Made by a program: the position numbers and the translations under genes. From contig NC_081554.1 in the NCBI RefSeq assembly GCF_963082655.1, forward strand, positions 50,966,750-51,030,749: a stretch of DNA of 64,000 bases, given 5' to 3'. The DNA is from Stomoxys calcitrans. Its lineage: Eukaryota > Arthropoda > Insecta > Diptera > Muscidae. A model generated the notes under the pieces. It searched no databases, was not told the DNA's origin, and worked only from the letters and a program-made list of their open reading frames with translations. This document shows positions 21,771-33,696 of the stretch, piece by piece (the stretch's first letter is position 1; each line of letters opens with the position of its first letter).

Positions 21771-23725
21771 ATCTTCTCTTTAAATCTTTAGTCTGTGTTT
21801 AGCTTTCCCCCTACAACTCAGCTTTCTCACCCTAAGCCATACTGTCTTCACCGCAAAAATGATTGCAAACTAAATTTTTAAATATGACAAACAAAGCTCT
21901 TTACGTTTTCTTCAGGCAACAACAGCAGCAGCGTCAACTCTAAATAACTAAAAAGTATCATTAAGTTTATATTTCAACTTCCATGGAAGTTTTGCAACTT
22001 CCATGCGCACATAATGCTATCAGTCAAGGAAGTTTCGCATTCGTTACTTTGCAAAACAGGAAGGCTCTCAACCAGGCAACAAATCTGCTTACACAGTAGC
22101 TCACCCTGCTGCCCCTCAAGTTTCGAGCGCTAACAATGTGTGATGGCGAACAACAATGCCAAAGAAAGGAGCAACAATCCTTGCAAAGTTTTTGAAGGAT
22201 ACACGCTCTAAGACATAAATGCAAAAGTTTTCTGTAATGCGCTCCGCCTTTTGGAGTGGGGCCAGAGAAGGCTACGTGTGAGTGGCAATTCCGCGTCACA
22301 CGTACCCGGGCACCTTAGTTGTGTTCCTCCACTTGTCTTGGCTAGAATACCATGCTCACTTTATCCCGATGAAGTTTGCACCAAAAATCGTCACGTCCAC
22401 AATGTCTTGTTAAACAAAATTGTGTTAAAATTTTGGAGTGGAGTAAATATATGTGGATGGAGTGGTAGTGTTGTGTCTTCTGACAAGTGTTGCAAGATGG
22501 TGTGAAAAGAAGTAGGATGCGAAAATTTACCAAAAAGCGAACAATTTCAAAAATGAGAATAAGGATATTGCTAGAAAAAGGGAAATAAAGACTTACACCA
22601 GTATTCGGAAAACTGAATGTAGCTTTGAAAAAGGTTTATGTGACAGATTTCCTTTTTGTAGAACTTTCTATTTAACCAATTTTAAGGCAGTTAGTTACTC
22701 CAGAAATCTCAAATTGCTCAGCTGGCAACCTAACGGCTACTGCTGCACTAGCTTTCATTAGTCGGATTATTGCTTACACGAATTTTTTCAAAGGTATGCT
22801 CATCACAAATTTTATTGGATATTCATTGTTGTTGGACGCCAACGTGGCATGTCCGCCCTTGACGCCTAACCCCTGGATTCAGATACCGGCGAAAACTACA
22901 GAAAACATTTTCAACGGCTTGTAAGTTATGCAGCCATGTATGAAGTTCCCTACAAAGTGGTACGCGTCACGCCTTGGAGAGTACTGATCTGCAGAATTTC
23001 CTTCTACCCTTTTTTTTGACTCAGCATTGTTTGTCCTTTTGCCTGCATTGCATTGTTTGTCCTTTGATGAGGATTTGTGGTATCCAAAATATGGATCTTG
23101 TTTTCTATTTCTAAAGTGTCCCCGTAACGATAGGTTCACCCCATGGCAGGCTCGTGGCTCTGTTACGGTTCCAGTCACCTATATTCCGATAGGCATAGAG
23201 TAATGTTTGAAAGTCTGTATCTCGTCGTCCAGCTGCTTGGAGGAACAGCCCAGCCAAAACAACTAGAGGAGATCCTCTCGTAAACCGGATCACGGACGAC
23301 AGGTCCAGCTGTTGTTACGATATCATACCAATATCTTCCCCCGATGAACTTCGAGCATCTTTTTGGGAAAGAGGTCTAGGCTTACGTCATACATATAGGC
23401 CAGTTACTAAACGTTACTAAACTCGAAGAATTTCAGCGTCATCAATCCAACGAAGAGAACATTCCTTGAACAGCTACAACGCGCCAATCGATTATAGGCA
23501 GCTTGATAACGGTGCGTGAATTTCTGTTGAAGGACGTGCTGATTTCATGACAATGGTCCCGCTTCATGGATCAGTGACAGCTATGCCTGAAGGTCAACAC
23601 CGGTATTTTGGTCTCATTTAGATATTCAAGTATCATAGGCAGCCAGTAACTCAAACATTCCGAAAGAAATTATGTCTCGATTCATCTATGGCTGCTTCGA
23701 TCTCTAAGCTAAACTCGTTTACATA
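21771..23725. other. Intron 2 stretch, mostly unrecognised
   Basis: 21771-22800 looks like plain intron sequence. 22830-23640 is richer in G/C and may be an old, unrecognisable insertion, but I can name no domain on either strand. Confidence 0.45.
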
Positions 23726-23962
23726 TTGGGTTGCCCAAAAAGTAATTGCGGATTTTTTAAAAGAAAGTAAATGCATTTTTAATAAAACTTAGAATGAACT
23801 TTAATCAAATATACTTTTTTTACACTTTTTTTCTAAAGCAAGCTAAAAGTAACAGCTGATAACTGACAGAAGAAAGAATGCAATTACAGAGTCACAAGCT
23901 GTGAAAAAATTTGTCAACGCCGACTATATGAAAAATCCGTAATTACTTTTTGGGCAACCCAA
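23726..23962 (+). mobile_element. M3: complete 237-bp mariner-type MITE
   Basis: Perfectly framed copy: TA|TTGGGTTGCCC at the left (TA at 23724-23725) and GGGCAACCCAA|TA at the right (TA at 23963-23964). The interior matches M1 almost base for base ('aaagaaagtaaatgcatttt', 'gtcacaagctgtgaaaaaat'). It is the best-preserved copy in the window. Confidence 0.9.
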
Positions 23963-24114
23963 TAGTTCCACAACTCTTCCTTGCGAAGGCTGTACGCCTA
24001 TGAAGTACGCAATGAGTTGGACATACCTCCTGATGGTTCGTGGAGGTCATGGAATGGTGATGAGCTTCGTTGACATTAAAAAGGTAGTGTTGAACAAATA
24101 GCCTGCCCGGCGGT

Positions 24115-24225
24115 CTTATCACTTCGGTTAGTTTGAAATGAGGGTGTGGATATAAATCCGCCCCAAGTCGCTATGGATATGCACCTAAGCCAGTAATCGG
24201 CTTATTGGGGTCTCCAAATACCAAA
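24115..24225 (-). mobile_element. LINE-B 3' UTR fragment
   Basis: The reverse complement matches 2648-2730 ('gattactggcttaggtg', 'ggggcggattnatatc'). Only the 3' UTR survives. It lies directly beside the 3' end of LINE-A copy 2. Confidence 0.65.
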
Positions 24226-24231
24226 AAGTAG

Positions 24232-25290
24232 ATTAGGTTAGGTTTAAGTGGCAGTTTGCCATCAGACTCACTAAGACGATTTCGTCCATTGTGATACCAC
24301 GATACAGGAGAAGGAAGATGCCTTCTCGTTCCTACCATTAAACCATCCAGATTGCTTTAGAAAGCCCAACAACTTGCGAATGTTCACATCCGCTCAGACA
24401 AGTTCTCAAAGAAATGAGAACCTCAAGGGGAACTCCTTCAGAGCGGAATTGTGGTGCAGCACATCTTCTATAGTCCCTTCTTCCTCAACGTTATCACAGC
24501 TTGTGGAAAAGTTGTTACTTGCAACTTTCAGTCGATCTATTTCCGATCAGACAGTGACCTGTCATGAGGGACACAATGGCAGAGATGTCTGTTCTAGTCA
24601 GCCTAGACCTAGACCTAGTTTACCACTTTGCTGTAAACTTATTCAAGTCTAGGTTAGGCCGCATAATTTTGGAATGCTCACAGTTCCCTCTATCATTCGT
24701 TGTCCTTTAGACCTCATCCTGAAAATTTCACAGATTCCAGTTCCTCTGGAATGTGAAAGGTAGACCTTAGCAAGCTTATCTGTTCTAGAATTCCCTGGGA
24801 TATCGCTGTGGCCCAGCACCCAGCAAAGATGAATTTTGAACTATTCAGCCATCTCGTTGAAAGATCTGTGACAGTCGAGCATGGTTTTTGAATTCAGAAA
24901 TACGTTCTCCAGAGATTTTATGGCTGCCTGGTTGTCTGAAACGATATTTATTTATGTTCATTATATCTGAGCCATTCCACCACTTCTTTAATTGCAAGGA
25001 TCTCTGCTTGATAGCTACTACAGTGGTTGGGATATCTTCTCGATATGACCATTTCTAGTTCTTCAGAGTACACCCCATGGCCCACCTGGTCGCCTAGTTT
25101 GGAATCATCGGTATAGAAGTCTATGTAACTTCTATTACCAGGTAAATTGTAGTTCCAATCGATTCAATCAGGAATAGTGGTGCAGTACTTTTTATCAAAA
25201 AGCGACTCAAGCAAAGTCTAATCCGCTCTGCCTGGAATATCGGGCTCCCGTAGCCTCGCAGCAGTGGTTGCAGCAATTTGTCTTGTCTGA
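24232..25290 (-). mobile_element. LINE-A copy 2: RNase H fragment
   Basis: On the minus strand, 25120-24700 encodes an RNase H domain: 'FYTDDSKLGDQVGHGVYS' (catalytic first Asp in the usual YTDGSKL block), 'SSYQAEILAIKE' (catalytic Glu), 'DNQAAIKSLENVFLNSKT' and 'GHSDIPGNSRTDKLAK'. The 3' end TTAGGTTAGGTTT (24234-24246) is the reverse complement of the tail of copy 1. Region 24240-24460 matches 13660-13850 inverted. It is interrupted by stops and lacks RT and endonuclease. Confidence 0.78.
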
Positions 25291-25299
25291 AAAGGAATG

Positions 25300-25800
25300 T
25301 CGAGAAGATCTAAGTCAGGAATTGCGTGCTACTAACAAATTTCTTAATTGTTTCAAGCCCATAAATCGGGTCATGTACTGCCGACAGTTTCGCTGTTCCA
25401 GAGTGTTGGTTGCAGGTTCATCGCTCACGCTCTTAACTCGGACTGCGTCGACCCGAAAAGCTGTGAAGTTTATTGACGACAGTCTTCTCGCCTTCACTGC
25501 CAAATAATCTGCTCTTTCATTTCATCTTATTCCGCTATGGGCCAGCACACAAACAATGCAGATCGTGTCATCCTCAGAGAAGGCGTTAATCTCTTTCTAA
25601 CATTATCAGACTGTTTGTGACCTTGCCGTCTTGATTGTTATTGCCCTGATGGCCAGTTTACTGTCAGTGGCATCCTCGCCACTCTATCTCATGCATACCA
25701 TGATCACCCGTATCTCCGGCTGTGGGACTCTGTATAATGGTCAGGCAGTCTGACACAGATCTCAGTCCCTTGTTACTCAACGTAGACCCCTAGGCCCACT
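25300..25800 (-). mobile_element. RNase H fragment of another non-LTR element
   Basis: The minus strand shows 'KLDDRVGLGVY' near 25790 and 'ICIVCVLAHSGI...NERADYLA' near 25510-25580, the first and last blocks of a retroelement RNase H. The part between is frameshifted. Sequence differs from LINE-A, so it is probably another family. It is followed by 60 codons of C-terminal frame down to 25315. Confidence 0.65.
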
Positions 25801-26900
25801 CTGTCATCTAGCTTTTATTCATCCATTTGCCTAGCTTCCAGATGGCAATACCAGAGTACCGTCAATCGAAGACTGTGGCGTTGGTAACAGTGTGTCAAGT
25901 GCGACCTCAAGTATCATCCCAGGTATTCGAACCGCAAACTCTTCCATTCCTTCCTGGTTTCTTATCGCCGCTTCGATTATACCGTGCTTATCACGCTCCT
26001 GTAAAGGCAGTGGACTATACTTATGGGGGCCTTATGTCGAGCCTACGATACCCAGTGAGTACTATTAACAGTCCCTGCTCGGGCGCCACTATATAACACA
26101 ATGTATCATAAGTCACAAATCCTATCACTCTAAGGTCCTTTAAATATCTACGGGGATTATTCAATGTTTATTAGTTTTCTGTTTATTCACATTATTTATG
26201 CTTTTTTGAGGGTACCTACATATCCTCTGCCAGTTCGATACTAAAGAATAGATTTGTATAGGTAAGAATAGATATGAGCTCAGGAAGTCAATAAGGGAGG
26301 TATGTTTGCATGGGAGCTGGATCAGGTCTATAGACCGATACGCACCAGACTTGGCGTCAGTACTCAGAGTCCCAGGCGTCCATGATTATTGGGATGATCG
26401 CTTGTGCTATGGGGTGTGCCCATACTGCAACAGTTCAGCAGGTATGGCTGATTTGTCAGTCAGCCAGAACAGTCTCAATATCTTCGCAGGTGGGTGTGGG
26501 TTGGGCTGTGGATATATCCCCGACTGGGTTTCGGCGCACTGGGGGTTTAAAAGGGACGGAGCTTACGTCCTCGATTGCTGGTACTTCCGAGCTGAAGAAA
26601 CCGCGCCACCGCTCTCTTTGCTGTTGTTAATTCCGATCCGTCCTCATCTTTTGTTATTGCCGTTGGCCTTATATTGTTGCCGCTTATTCGTTTTATTGAC
26701 TCGTAAACACCACGCATCTTTCAAATATTAGCTGCATTTTCGGCTTACTCTGCCAGCATATTGAAATATTTTCGCTTATCCCTGCGAACTAAGCGCTTGA
26801 CCAACAAGGCGCCGGCGCGATATTCAGTCCTGGCTGCGGTTTTAGTTACACTTCATTTTGCCCATATCAGAGCGTTACATAGACGTTTCCGGTGTTTTAT
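25801..26900. other. Intron 2 stretch with one small H fragment
   Basis: 26305-26365 ('catgggagctggatcagg...agaccgata...') matches one H1-type unit. The rest has no recognised element. The + frame 26306-26731 is 141 codons but has no domain I can identify. Confidence 0.45.
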
Positions 26901-27815
26901 TTCCTCTATAGTTTCGTTGCTTATCCGTGGATTTTAGGATCGTCGAGCCAAGGCCGTCTCCGTACATGCTGCTATTATGTCGGCCCCTGTATGGGTATTA
27001 TTTTGCAGCTTCTCCATTAATGTTGCCTTGTGTTCGCGCACTGTTTCGGGGTCTTTTAGTTTGAGGAGGTTCAACTTTGTGAATTTTGTTTGAGTCCTTT
27101 TCACTACGGCTGGGCGTAGACCTAGAGTGGCCGCTAAGTGCATGTGGTCACTATCGATGTCGGCTCCTCGACCAGTTTTTACATCCATCAGCGAACCCAG
27201 AAAGAGTTTGCTGATAAGTACGTTATCGATTTAATTATATTTCTATGGGGGAATTTTGTGCCTCCAATAAAGAGCTGGTTTCTTGTGCAGAGATCAACCA
27301 ATCTGTCGCCATTGTCAGTCCTGGTAACGCCAAGTCTTTGCATTCCCATGATTGATTGTAGATTATTGTTGGCATTAAAATCTCCCATAACATGTTTAAT
27401 GTCTCCTTTTGGTAGAGAGCGTTTCACTGAATCTAGTTTTGAATACCATTGATCCTTTGTTTCGTCCTCATCGTGTTTGGTTGGCGCATAGCATTTAACA
27501 ATGGAGATTTTGCGGAATTTTGAATTTAATCTAGCCGTCATGATGCGTTCAGATATAACATTGTATTATAGAAGAGCTCTCTTTGCTATCGGCGACAGTA
27601 AAAGACCGACCCCATTTATTCGGTCAGTTTCATTGCCTAAAAATATGGAAGTTGTAACCACCTTGAAGATCCATAGTTCCGGATTTCGGTCATCGAACTT
27701 CACTTAAAGCGAGGATGTCCAGGTTGTAGTTTGACATTTTGTTCTGGACTTCGTAAAGTATCGATGCTTCTGAGAGAGCTCTGACGTTCCATGTTCAAAT
27801 CATAAACTGTGTCGG
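26900..27815 (-). mobile_element. LINE-E-type endonuclease fragment
   Basis: On the minus strand, 27815-27690 encodes 'MNVRALSEASILYEVQ...LDILALSEV' (start of an AP-like endonuclease). Next, 27541-27188 encodes 'SIVKCYAPT...VMGDFNANN' with the conserved GDFN active-site motif. Then 27188-26934 gives 'DVKTGRGADIDSDHMHL', the SDH motif of the endonuclease end. The order matches the CFDP2-like endonuclease of insect non-LTR elements. A stop and frameshift at about 27188 and the absence of the RT show decay. It may be the missing 5' part of the LINE-E family. Confidence 0.8.
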
Positions 27816-27864
27816 GGCTGTCAGTGACCCTCTAGGCCGGGCTTTCTTGATAGTGAATCTTCTG

Positions 27865-28140
27865 AAGATATGCGAGCGTCTCCTGGCGAGACCATGAGAA
27901 AAAATTTTCAGTGGTGGTTTTGCCCTCCTAATGCTGGCAACATTTGTGAGGTACTATGCCATGTAAAACTTCTCTCCAAAGAGATGTCGCACTGCGGCAC
28001 TCCGTTCGGACTCGGCTATAAAAAGGAGGCCCCTTATCATTGAGCTTAAACTTGAATCGAACTGCACTCATTGATATGTGAGAAGTTTGCCCCTGTTCCT
28101 TAGTGGAATGTCCTTGGGCAAAATTTGCAAATTTTACCAT
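27865..28140 (+). mobile_element. S3: SINE with damaged head
   Basis: Begins 'ctcctggcgagaccatgag' (end of the B box region) and continues with the full body: 'ctaatgctggcaacatttg', 'tgtcgcactgcggcactcc', 'cggactcggctataaaaagg', 'gagcttaaacttgaatcg' and 'tgatatgtgagaagtttgcc'. It is the best body sequence of the family here. The pentanucleotide satellite starts about 170 bp further on. Confidence 0.72.
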
Positions 28141-28310
28141 AGGTCATTTCCTTTGGCTCATCCGCTGCGGACCCTACTGCATGAACCCATCGTGATCGTA
28201 TTTGTAGCCATGCAAGCGAGACACCCCCTGCTTGTGCTAACTTGTAGACTCGCCCCGCATATTTTATATCTGGAGTACCCTTCATATCTCATGAGCTTTT
28301 CCCTATCCAC

Positions 28311-28632
28311 CTCTACTCTACTCTACTCTACTCTACTCTACTCTACTCTACTCTACTCTACTCTACTCTACTCTACTCTACTCTACTCTACTCTACTCTA
28401 CTCTACTCTACTCTACTCTACTCTACTCTACTCTACTCTACTCTACTCTACTCTACTCTACTCTACTCTACTCTACTCTACTCTACTCTACTCTACTCTA
28501 CTCTACTCTACTCTACTCTACTCTACTCTACTCTACTCTACTCTACTCTACTCTACTCTACTCTACTCTACTCTACTCTACTCTACTCTACTCTACTCTA
28601 CTCTACTCTACTCTACTCTACTCTACTCTACT
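28311..28632 (+). repeat. (CTCTA)n satellite, about 64 uninterrupted units
   Basis: Perfect pentanucleotide repeat over about 320 bp. The 187-codon + frame over it (Ser-Thr-Leu-Leu-Tyr repeats) is a by-product. It passes through 'ctgtattctgat' into the GTCTA block. Confidence 0.98.
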
Positions 28633-28640
28633 GTATTCTG

Positions 28641-29149
28641 ATCTAGTCTAGTCTAGTCTAGTCTAGTCTAGTCTAGTCTAGTCTAGTCTAGTCTAGTCTA
28701 GTCTAGTCTAGTCTAGTCTAGTCTAGTCTAGTCTAGTCTAGTCTAGTCTAGTCTAGTCTAGTCTAGTCCAGTCTAGTCTAGTCTAGTCTAGTCTAGTCTA
28801 GTCTAGTCTAGTCTAGTCTAGTCTAGTCTAGTCTAGTCTAGTCTAGTCTAGTCTAGTCTAGTCTAGTCTAGTCTAGTCTAGTCTAGTCTAGTCTAGTCTA
28901 GTCTAGTCTAGTCTAGTCTAGTCTAGTCTAGTCTAGTCTAGTCTAGTCTAGTCTAGTCTAGTCTAGTCTAGTCTAGTCTAGTCTAGTCTAGTCTAGTCTA
29001 GTCTAGTCTAGTCTAGTCTAGTCTAGTCTAGTCTAGTCTAGTCTAGTCTAGTCTAGTCTAGTCTAGTCTAGTCTAGTCTAGTCTAGTCTAGTCTAGTCTA
29101 GTCCAGTCTAGCCTAGCCTAGTCTAGTCTAGTCTAGTCTACTCTACTCT
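28641..29149 (+). repeat. (GTCTA)n satellite, about 100 units
   Basis: The repeat differs from the preceding block by one base per unit (C to G). A few units near 28766 and 29101-29120 have T-to-C changes, and the last two units revert to CTCTA. SINE S4 follows at once. Confidence 0.97.
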
Positions 29150-29395
29150 GGTTTCGGGTTCGAATACTGGTGAGAACATCAGAAGTTTTCAGCGGTGGTT
29201 ACACCCTTCTAACGCTGGCAGCATTTTTTAAGGAACTATGCCATGAAAAGCTTTCCCTAAAAAAGTGCCACTCTGCGGCTTAGGACTCGGCCGTAAGAGG
29301 GAGTCCGTTAATCATTGAGCTTAAACTTGGATAGGTTAGCATTCATTGATGTATAAGAAGTGTACACCCTGTCCCTTAATGAAATGTTCGATGTT
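29150..29395 (+). mobile_element. S4: tRNA-derived SINE
   Basis: B box GGGTTCGAATACTGG at about 29157-29171, then 'gagaacatcagaagttttcagc', 'ctaacgctggcagcattt', 'ggactcggccgtaag' and 'cattgagcttaaacttgg'. The A box half is replaced by the pentanucleotide satellite. Confidence 0.72.
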
Positions 29396-31375
29396 GCTAA
29401 ATTTTTATTGAAAATGGTGTCAAAACCAATTTCTTTAAATTTTCCGGAAAATTTTATAACCACTTATAAAATCTTGCTAATAAGGAATTTTCTTTAATTT
29501 TTTTTTGTATTAAATCGTCAGATTTTTTATTTGTTTATCGTACCAAATTTTCTATGCGACATATTTTCACTTGAAGTCATGTGCAGCCCTAAGAACAACT
29601 CAACACAAAGTTTCTCTCATTTGTTGATACGCTTTGAATTTTAGTATCAGTGTCAGTAGCATGGGGGCGCCAACGCCAAACAGCGTACAACGATACAAAG
29701 CTAAAGTAGAGTAATAACATAGTTTAGAGTTTTTACTACTGCAGTGTCTTATGAAATTTTAATTTGAAAACTTGTGTGAGATGAGCGCGGCAAATGTTAA
29801 CACGTGTCAAATGGAGCATGGAACGTGAAGCATTCAACAATAACAGCAACAACAAGGAGATTCAACCAAGCAACGTTTAGATGGCACGAAGTTGGCAAGG
29901 CAGAAATATGGGACCATGAAGATAGCTTCAGGGTACTAAGGACGAAAAGTTAAATCAGACATCCTTGCTTTTGAAGCGAAACGAAAAGAGGAAGGATCAA
30001 GTTGAAAATTTCATCAGGTGTTCTATCCTCAGGGAAATAAGCGAAAATGTTACTCATAATCATTTTTATGGTTAATCTCTTTAAATCTAAAGGAGGCAAA
30101 GCGAATGAGCTTTGGCATGAAAAGACATACATCATCTCCCTAATCTCAATATATAGTCATAAACGTTTTTGGGATAAGGAGTTTTTTATAACCCTAGTGT
30201 CTTTGCTCTTTTCTGATAACTTTAAGGGCCCATTTGTTCTACACCCAGAAAAAATCTCTCTCCTTTTTGTTAAAATACCTCGCATGCATTTTTTTCCCCG
30301 TGTACCATAATTGTTTAGCAGGTTTAACTTTCAGTTTTTTCCTCCTTGCCTGATAAAATTTTGGGCTAATTGAAATTGTTTTGAAAAAGTTTCACCTCGC
30401 TTCCTATGAGTGTCCTCCTCTCTGCTTCCAAGTCATCACATAAAACCTTAAATGTTCGATTTTATTTTCGTTTCATTATTTCGCCTACTTTTTCCTCTTT
30501 TGGGTGGGGAGAATGTCTCCCTGCATTGTCTTTGAATCGTCACTTAAGCTTTAATCAACTTTTTATTACGCTCTGCCAGGGTATATCCTCATGCCGGCGT
30601 TTGGCTGATTACATTGTCTCTTTACTCGCATAGGACTCAGCATCTACCCAATAGCAGCATTTCGTAAATTTCCGTTTCCTGTTTGCCAATTTTCATAGGG
30701 TGTCCTTGTAGAGAGCATCTATGTATGAGTGTACGCCAGCACTGTTCAATTGGTAAAGTGAAAACAATAACACCGAATGAACAACAGAAGCAGCATCAAC
30801 AGCTACAGCCGCAGCCTTAGTAAAATGTGCAGAGAGCACTACTGCCAATGCTTTTGCTTTCGAAAATTGTATCGAAATTGACTGATTTTTTTGTGGTTGT
30901 GTTTTTTTTCTTGCTGCCTTCTTCTTCTTCTCCACTTCATTCTCCCGGCCACGTAAGGGCTCTTGTTAAGCAATTTTCCTTTTGAAAACAATACCCTGAT
31001 TAGTTGCCAAACTTAAGGATTCTTCTTTCATTCTTTTGCTGTATACAACGCTGCAGTGTTGAAGTATTTTTTGTTATAAATTGCCATCGTCGCTATTGAC
31101 GCTTTGGCTTCTTTTCTTTTGAAAGTGTTTTCGATTATAGTCACGCCTTTTTAGTCTTCACATCCTTTGTTCTATGCTAGAGAGTTGTGAGTTTGTTTGG
31201 CGTATAACACATAAACTAAGGGGCGTAGGGCATCGGAAGTTTATTGTCAACATAAAATAGCTGAGATAAGTTTGCCGCAAATAGAAAGTTTTACGTGACA
31301 ACATTTTTTTGTATGCATCGTCAGAGCAGTACCACGTGGGCCCAAATAATAAATGTTGTGCTCAAGGAGTTTAAA
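29396..31375. other. Intron 2 stretch without recognised elements
   Basis: A/T-rich, with scattered short T-runs and no repeat family or domain found on either strand. It is possibly original intron sequence. Confidence 0.5.
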
Positions 31376-31390
31376 AAAAACCACGACTTA

Positions 31391-31429
31391 AAACAAGTAA
31401 AAGCGTGCAAAGTTCGGCCATGCCAAATC
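31391..31429 (+). mobile_element. H5 left terminus
   Basis: AAACAAGTAAAAGCGTGC followed by 'aaagttcggccatgccaaat', a slightly damaged form of the H1 palindrome. It is cut off at the start of the 16-bp minisatellite. The body of the element resumes after SINE S5. Confidence 0.75.
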
Positions 31430-31812
31430 GACTCATAATAACTACGACTCATTAAAACCACGACTAATAATAACCACGACTCATAATAACCACGGCTTAT
31501 AATAACCATGACTCATAATAACCACGATTCATAATAACCACGGCTCATAATAACCACGACTTATAATAACCACGACTCATAATAACCAGGACTCACAATA
31601 GCCACGACTCATAATAACCACGACTCATAATAATCACGGCTCATAATAACCACGACTAACAATACGCACGAATCATAATAATCACGTCTCATAATAACCA
31701 CGACTCACAATAACCACGACTCATTATAACCACTACTAATAATCACCACGACTCATAATAACCACGACTAATAATCACCACGACTCATAATAACCACGAA
31801 CCATAATAACTT
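31429..31812. repeat. 16-bp minisatellite (ATAATAACCACGACTC), about 24 units
   Basis: Imperfect head-to-tail array with point variants (gcttat, ggctca, ctaata). A stray 'aaccacgactta' also lies on the other side of the H5 terminus at 31378-31390, so the H5 end sits inside minisatellite sequence. Confidence 0.95.
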
Positions 31813-31849
31813 AACTAACTGAATTTCTTATGAACATTCAGGTGATATC

Positions 31850-32060
31850 GTGCCGTCCGATTCAAGTTTAAGGTCAATGATAAGCGACTTCTTTTTAATA
31901 ACCGAGTCCGGACGGAGACCCACAGAGCGACATGTCCTTGCAAAGAAGTTAGCAGGGGATAACCACCGTTGAAAATTATTGTTGATGTTCTCGCCAGGAT
32001 TCAAACCTAGGCGTTCAGATTCACAGGCGACATTGTATCCTCTGAGCTAAGATGGCCTGA
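31850..32060 (-). mobile_element. S5: tRNA-derived SINE
   Basis: Body to head on the + strand: 'ttcaagtttaaggtcaatga', 'aaccgagtccggacgg', 'gttctcgccaggattcaaac' at 31987-32006 (reverse complement of the B box), then 'ctctgagctaagatggcc' at 32039-32056 (reverse complement of an A-box-like GGCCATCTTAGCTCAGAG). It has the most complete head in the window. Confidence 0.75.
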
Positions 32061-32064
32061 ATTT

Positions 32065-33575
32065 CTATGCTATAACAGCTACATCAGATTATTGACCGAT
32101 TCGGACCATAGTTGGTTTGGATATTCGAGACCAAAATAGAAGCCATTGTGCAAAATTTCAGCCAAATCCAATAATTTTTGCGCCCTGTAGGGCCTCAAAT
32201 AGTAAAATCAGAAGATTGGTTTATATGGAAACAATACCAAATTATGGACCGATTCAGACCATATCTGGCGTATGTTGAAGGTCTTGGAGAGGTCGTTGTA
32301 CAAAACATCAGCCAAATCGGATGAGAATTGCGATTTCCGATGCGGACCATACTTGGTAGGAGGTCACAGGAAAAGTCATCGTGCTTAATTTCAAGCAAAT
32401 TGGATAAGAGTTGCGCCCTCTAGCTAAATTGGAGAATAATTGCGCCCTCAATCGGCTCAAGAAGTCAAGAGCCGAAATCGGTTCTGATGGGAGCTATATC
32501 AGGTTATGAACCGATTTGAACCATTCATGGCGTAGTTGCTTTACGTTAGAACAAAACATTTCGTGCAAAGTTTCAGCCAAATGGGATAATAATTGCGCCC
32601 TCTAGCGGGTGAAGAAGTCCAGATCCGAAATCGGTTTATATGTGAGCTATATCAGGTTATGAACCGCACAATTGTTGATGGTCAAACCAAAATACTTCGC
32701 GCTAAATTTCAGCTAAAACGAAGGATAATTGCGCTCTCTAGCGGCTCAAGAAATCAAGATGCGAGATCGGTTTATATGGTAGCTATATCAGGTTAAGAAC
32801 CGATTTGGGCCCTGATTGGCAGAGTTGGTGAAAGTCAAAATGAAACACTTGGTGCAAATTTCAGCCACATCGAATAATATTTACGCCCTCTAGAGGCACA
32901 AAAGTTCAAGATTCAATTTCGGTTTATATGGAAGATATAAACACAATTGTTGATGATCAAACCGAAACACTTCATGCTAAATTTCATGCCAAATCGAATA
33001 ATAATTGCACACTCTAGCGACTCAAGAAGTCAAGATCCGATATCGATTTATGTGGGAGCTATATCAATCAGGTTTTGAACGGATTTAGACCATACTTGGC
33101 AGAGTTGGTGAAAGTCAAAATAAAACAGTCAAATTGGATTAGAATTGCGCCCTCTAGAGGCTCAATCGGTATATCAGGTTATGAATCGATTTCGACCAAA
33201 CTTGGCAGAGTCGTTGGTAGTCAAAATGAAACTCTTGTTGCACAATTTCAGCCAAATCGGATAAGAATTGCGCCCTCTAGGGGCTAAGAAGTCAAGATCC
33301 GAAATCGGATCTTATGGGAGCTATATCAGATTATGAACCGATTTGCACAATGCTTGGCACAATTGTTGACGGCCAAACCAAAACACTTCGTACTAAATTT
33401 CAGCCAAATCGGTTGATAATTGCGACCTCTAGCTGCTCAAGAAGTCGAGATCCGTGATAGGTTTATATGGAAAATATATATGGTTATGAATTGATTTGGA
33501 TACTTGGTATAGTCAATGGTAGTCAAAATAAAATACTTGGTGCAAAATTTCAGCCCAATTGGATCTGGGTAGTTT
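32065..33575 (+). mobile_element. H5 body: 150-bp tandem units
   Basis: About nine diverged units in H1 orientation ('aatcggtttatatgggagc', 'atcaggttatgaaccgattt', 'aagaattgcgccctctagag'). The right end with microsatellite and TGGTGGAGGGTATA is missing. The element is split from its left terminus by the 16-bp minisatellite and SINE S5. Confidence 0.7.
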
Positions 33576-33609
33576 GGGGCATAGGTTCTACGTACTACTC
33601 GTAAAAACA

Positions 33610-33682
33610 ATAGACAGACTCGGTGGTAAAGGGCATTACATAGTCGGCTGCGCCTGAGTTTTGCCGTTCCTTACAGTTTTTT
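33610..33682 (+). mobile_element. H6-type right terminus fragment
   Basis: 'ggtggtaaagggcattacat' plus 'agtcggctgcgcctgag' and 'ccttacagttttt' align by eye with the H6 right end at 18176-18232. Confidence 0.5.
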
Positions 33683-33696
33683 TATTGGAAGATATA

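Noticed and set aside
26306..26731. 141-codon + frame as a possible gene
   Set aside because: No domain, codon pattern or homologous frame recognised; it begins in an H-element scrap.
28078..28641. 187-codon frame with Ser-Thr-Leu-Leu-Tyr repeats
   Set aside because: It is a translation of the CTCTA pentanucleotide; five bases read in three frames always give a five-residue repeat.
31429..31812. CRISPR-like array
   Set aside because: Units are contiguous 16-bp repeats without spacers, in a eukaryotic intron.
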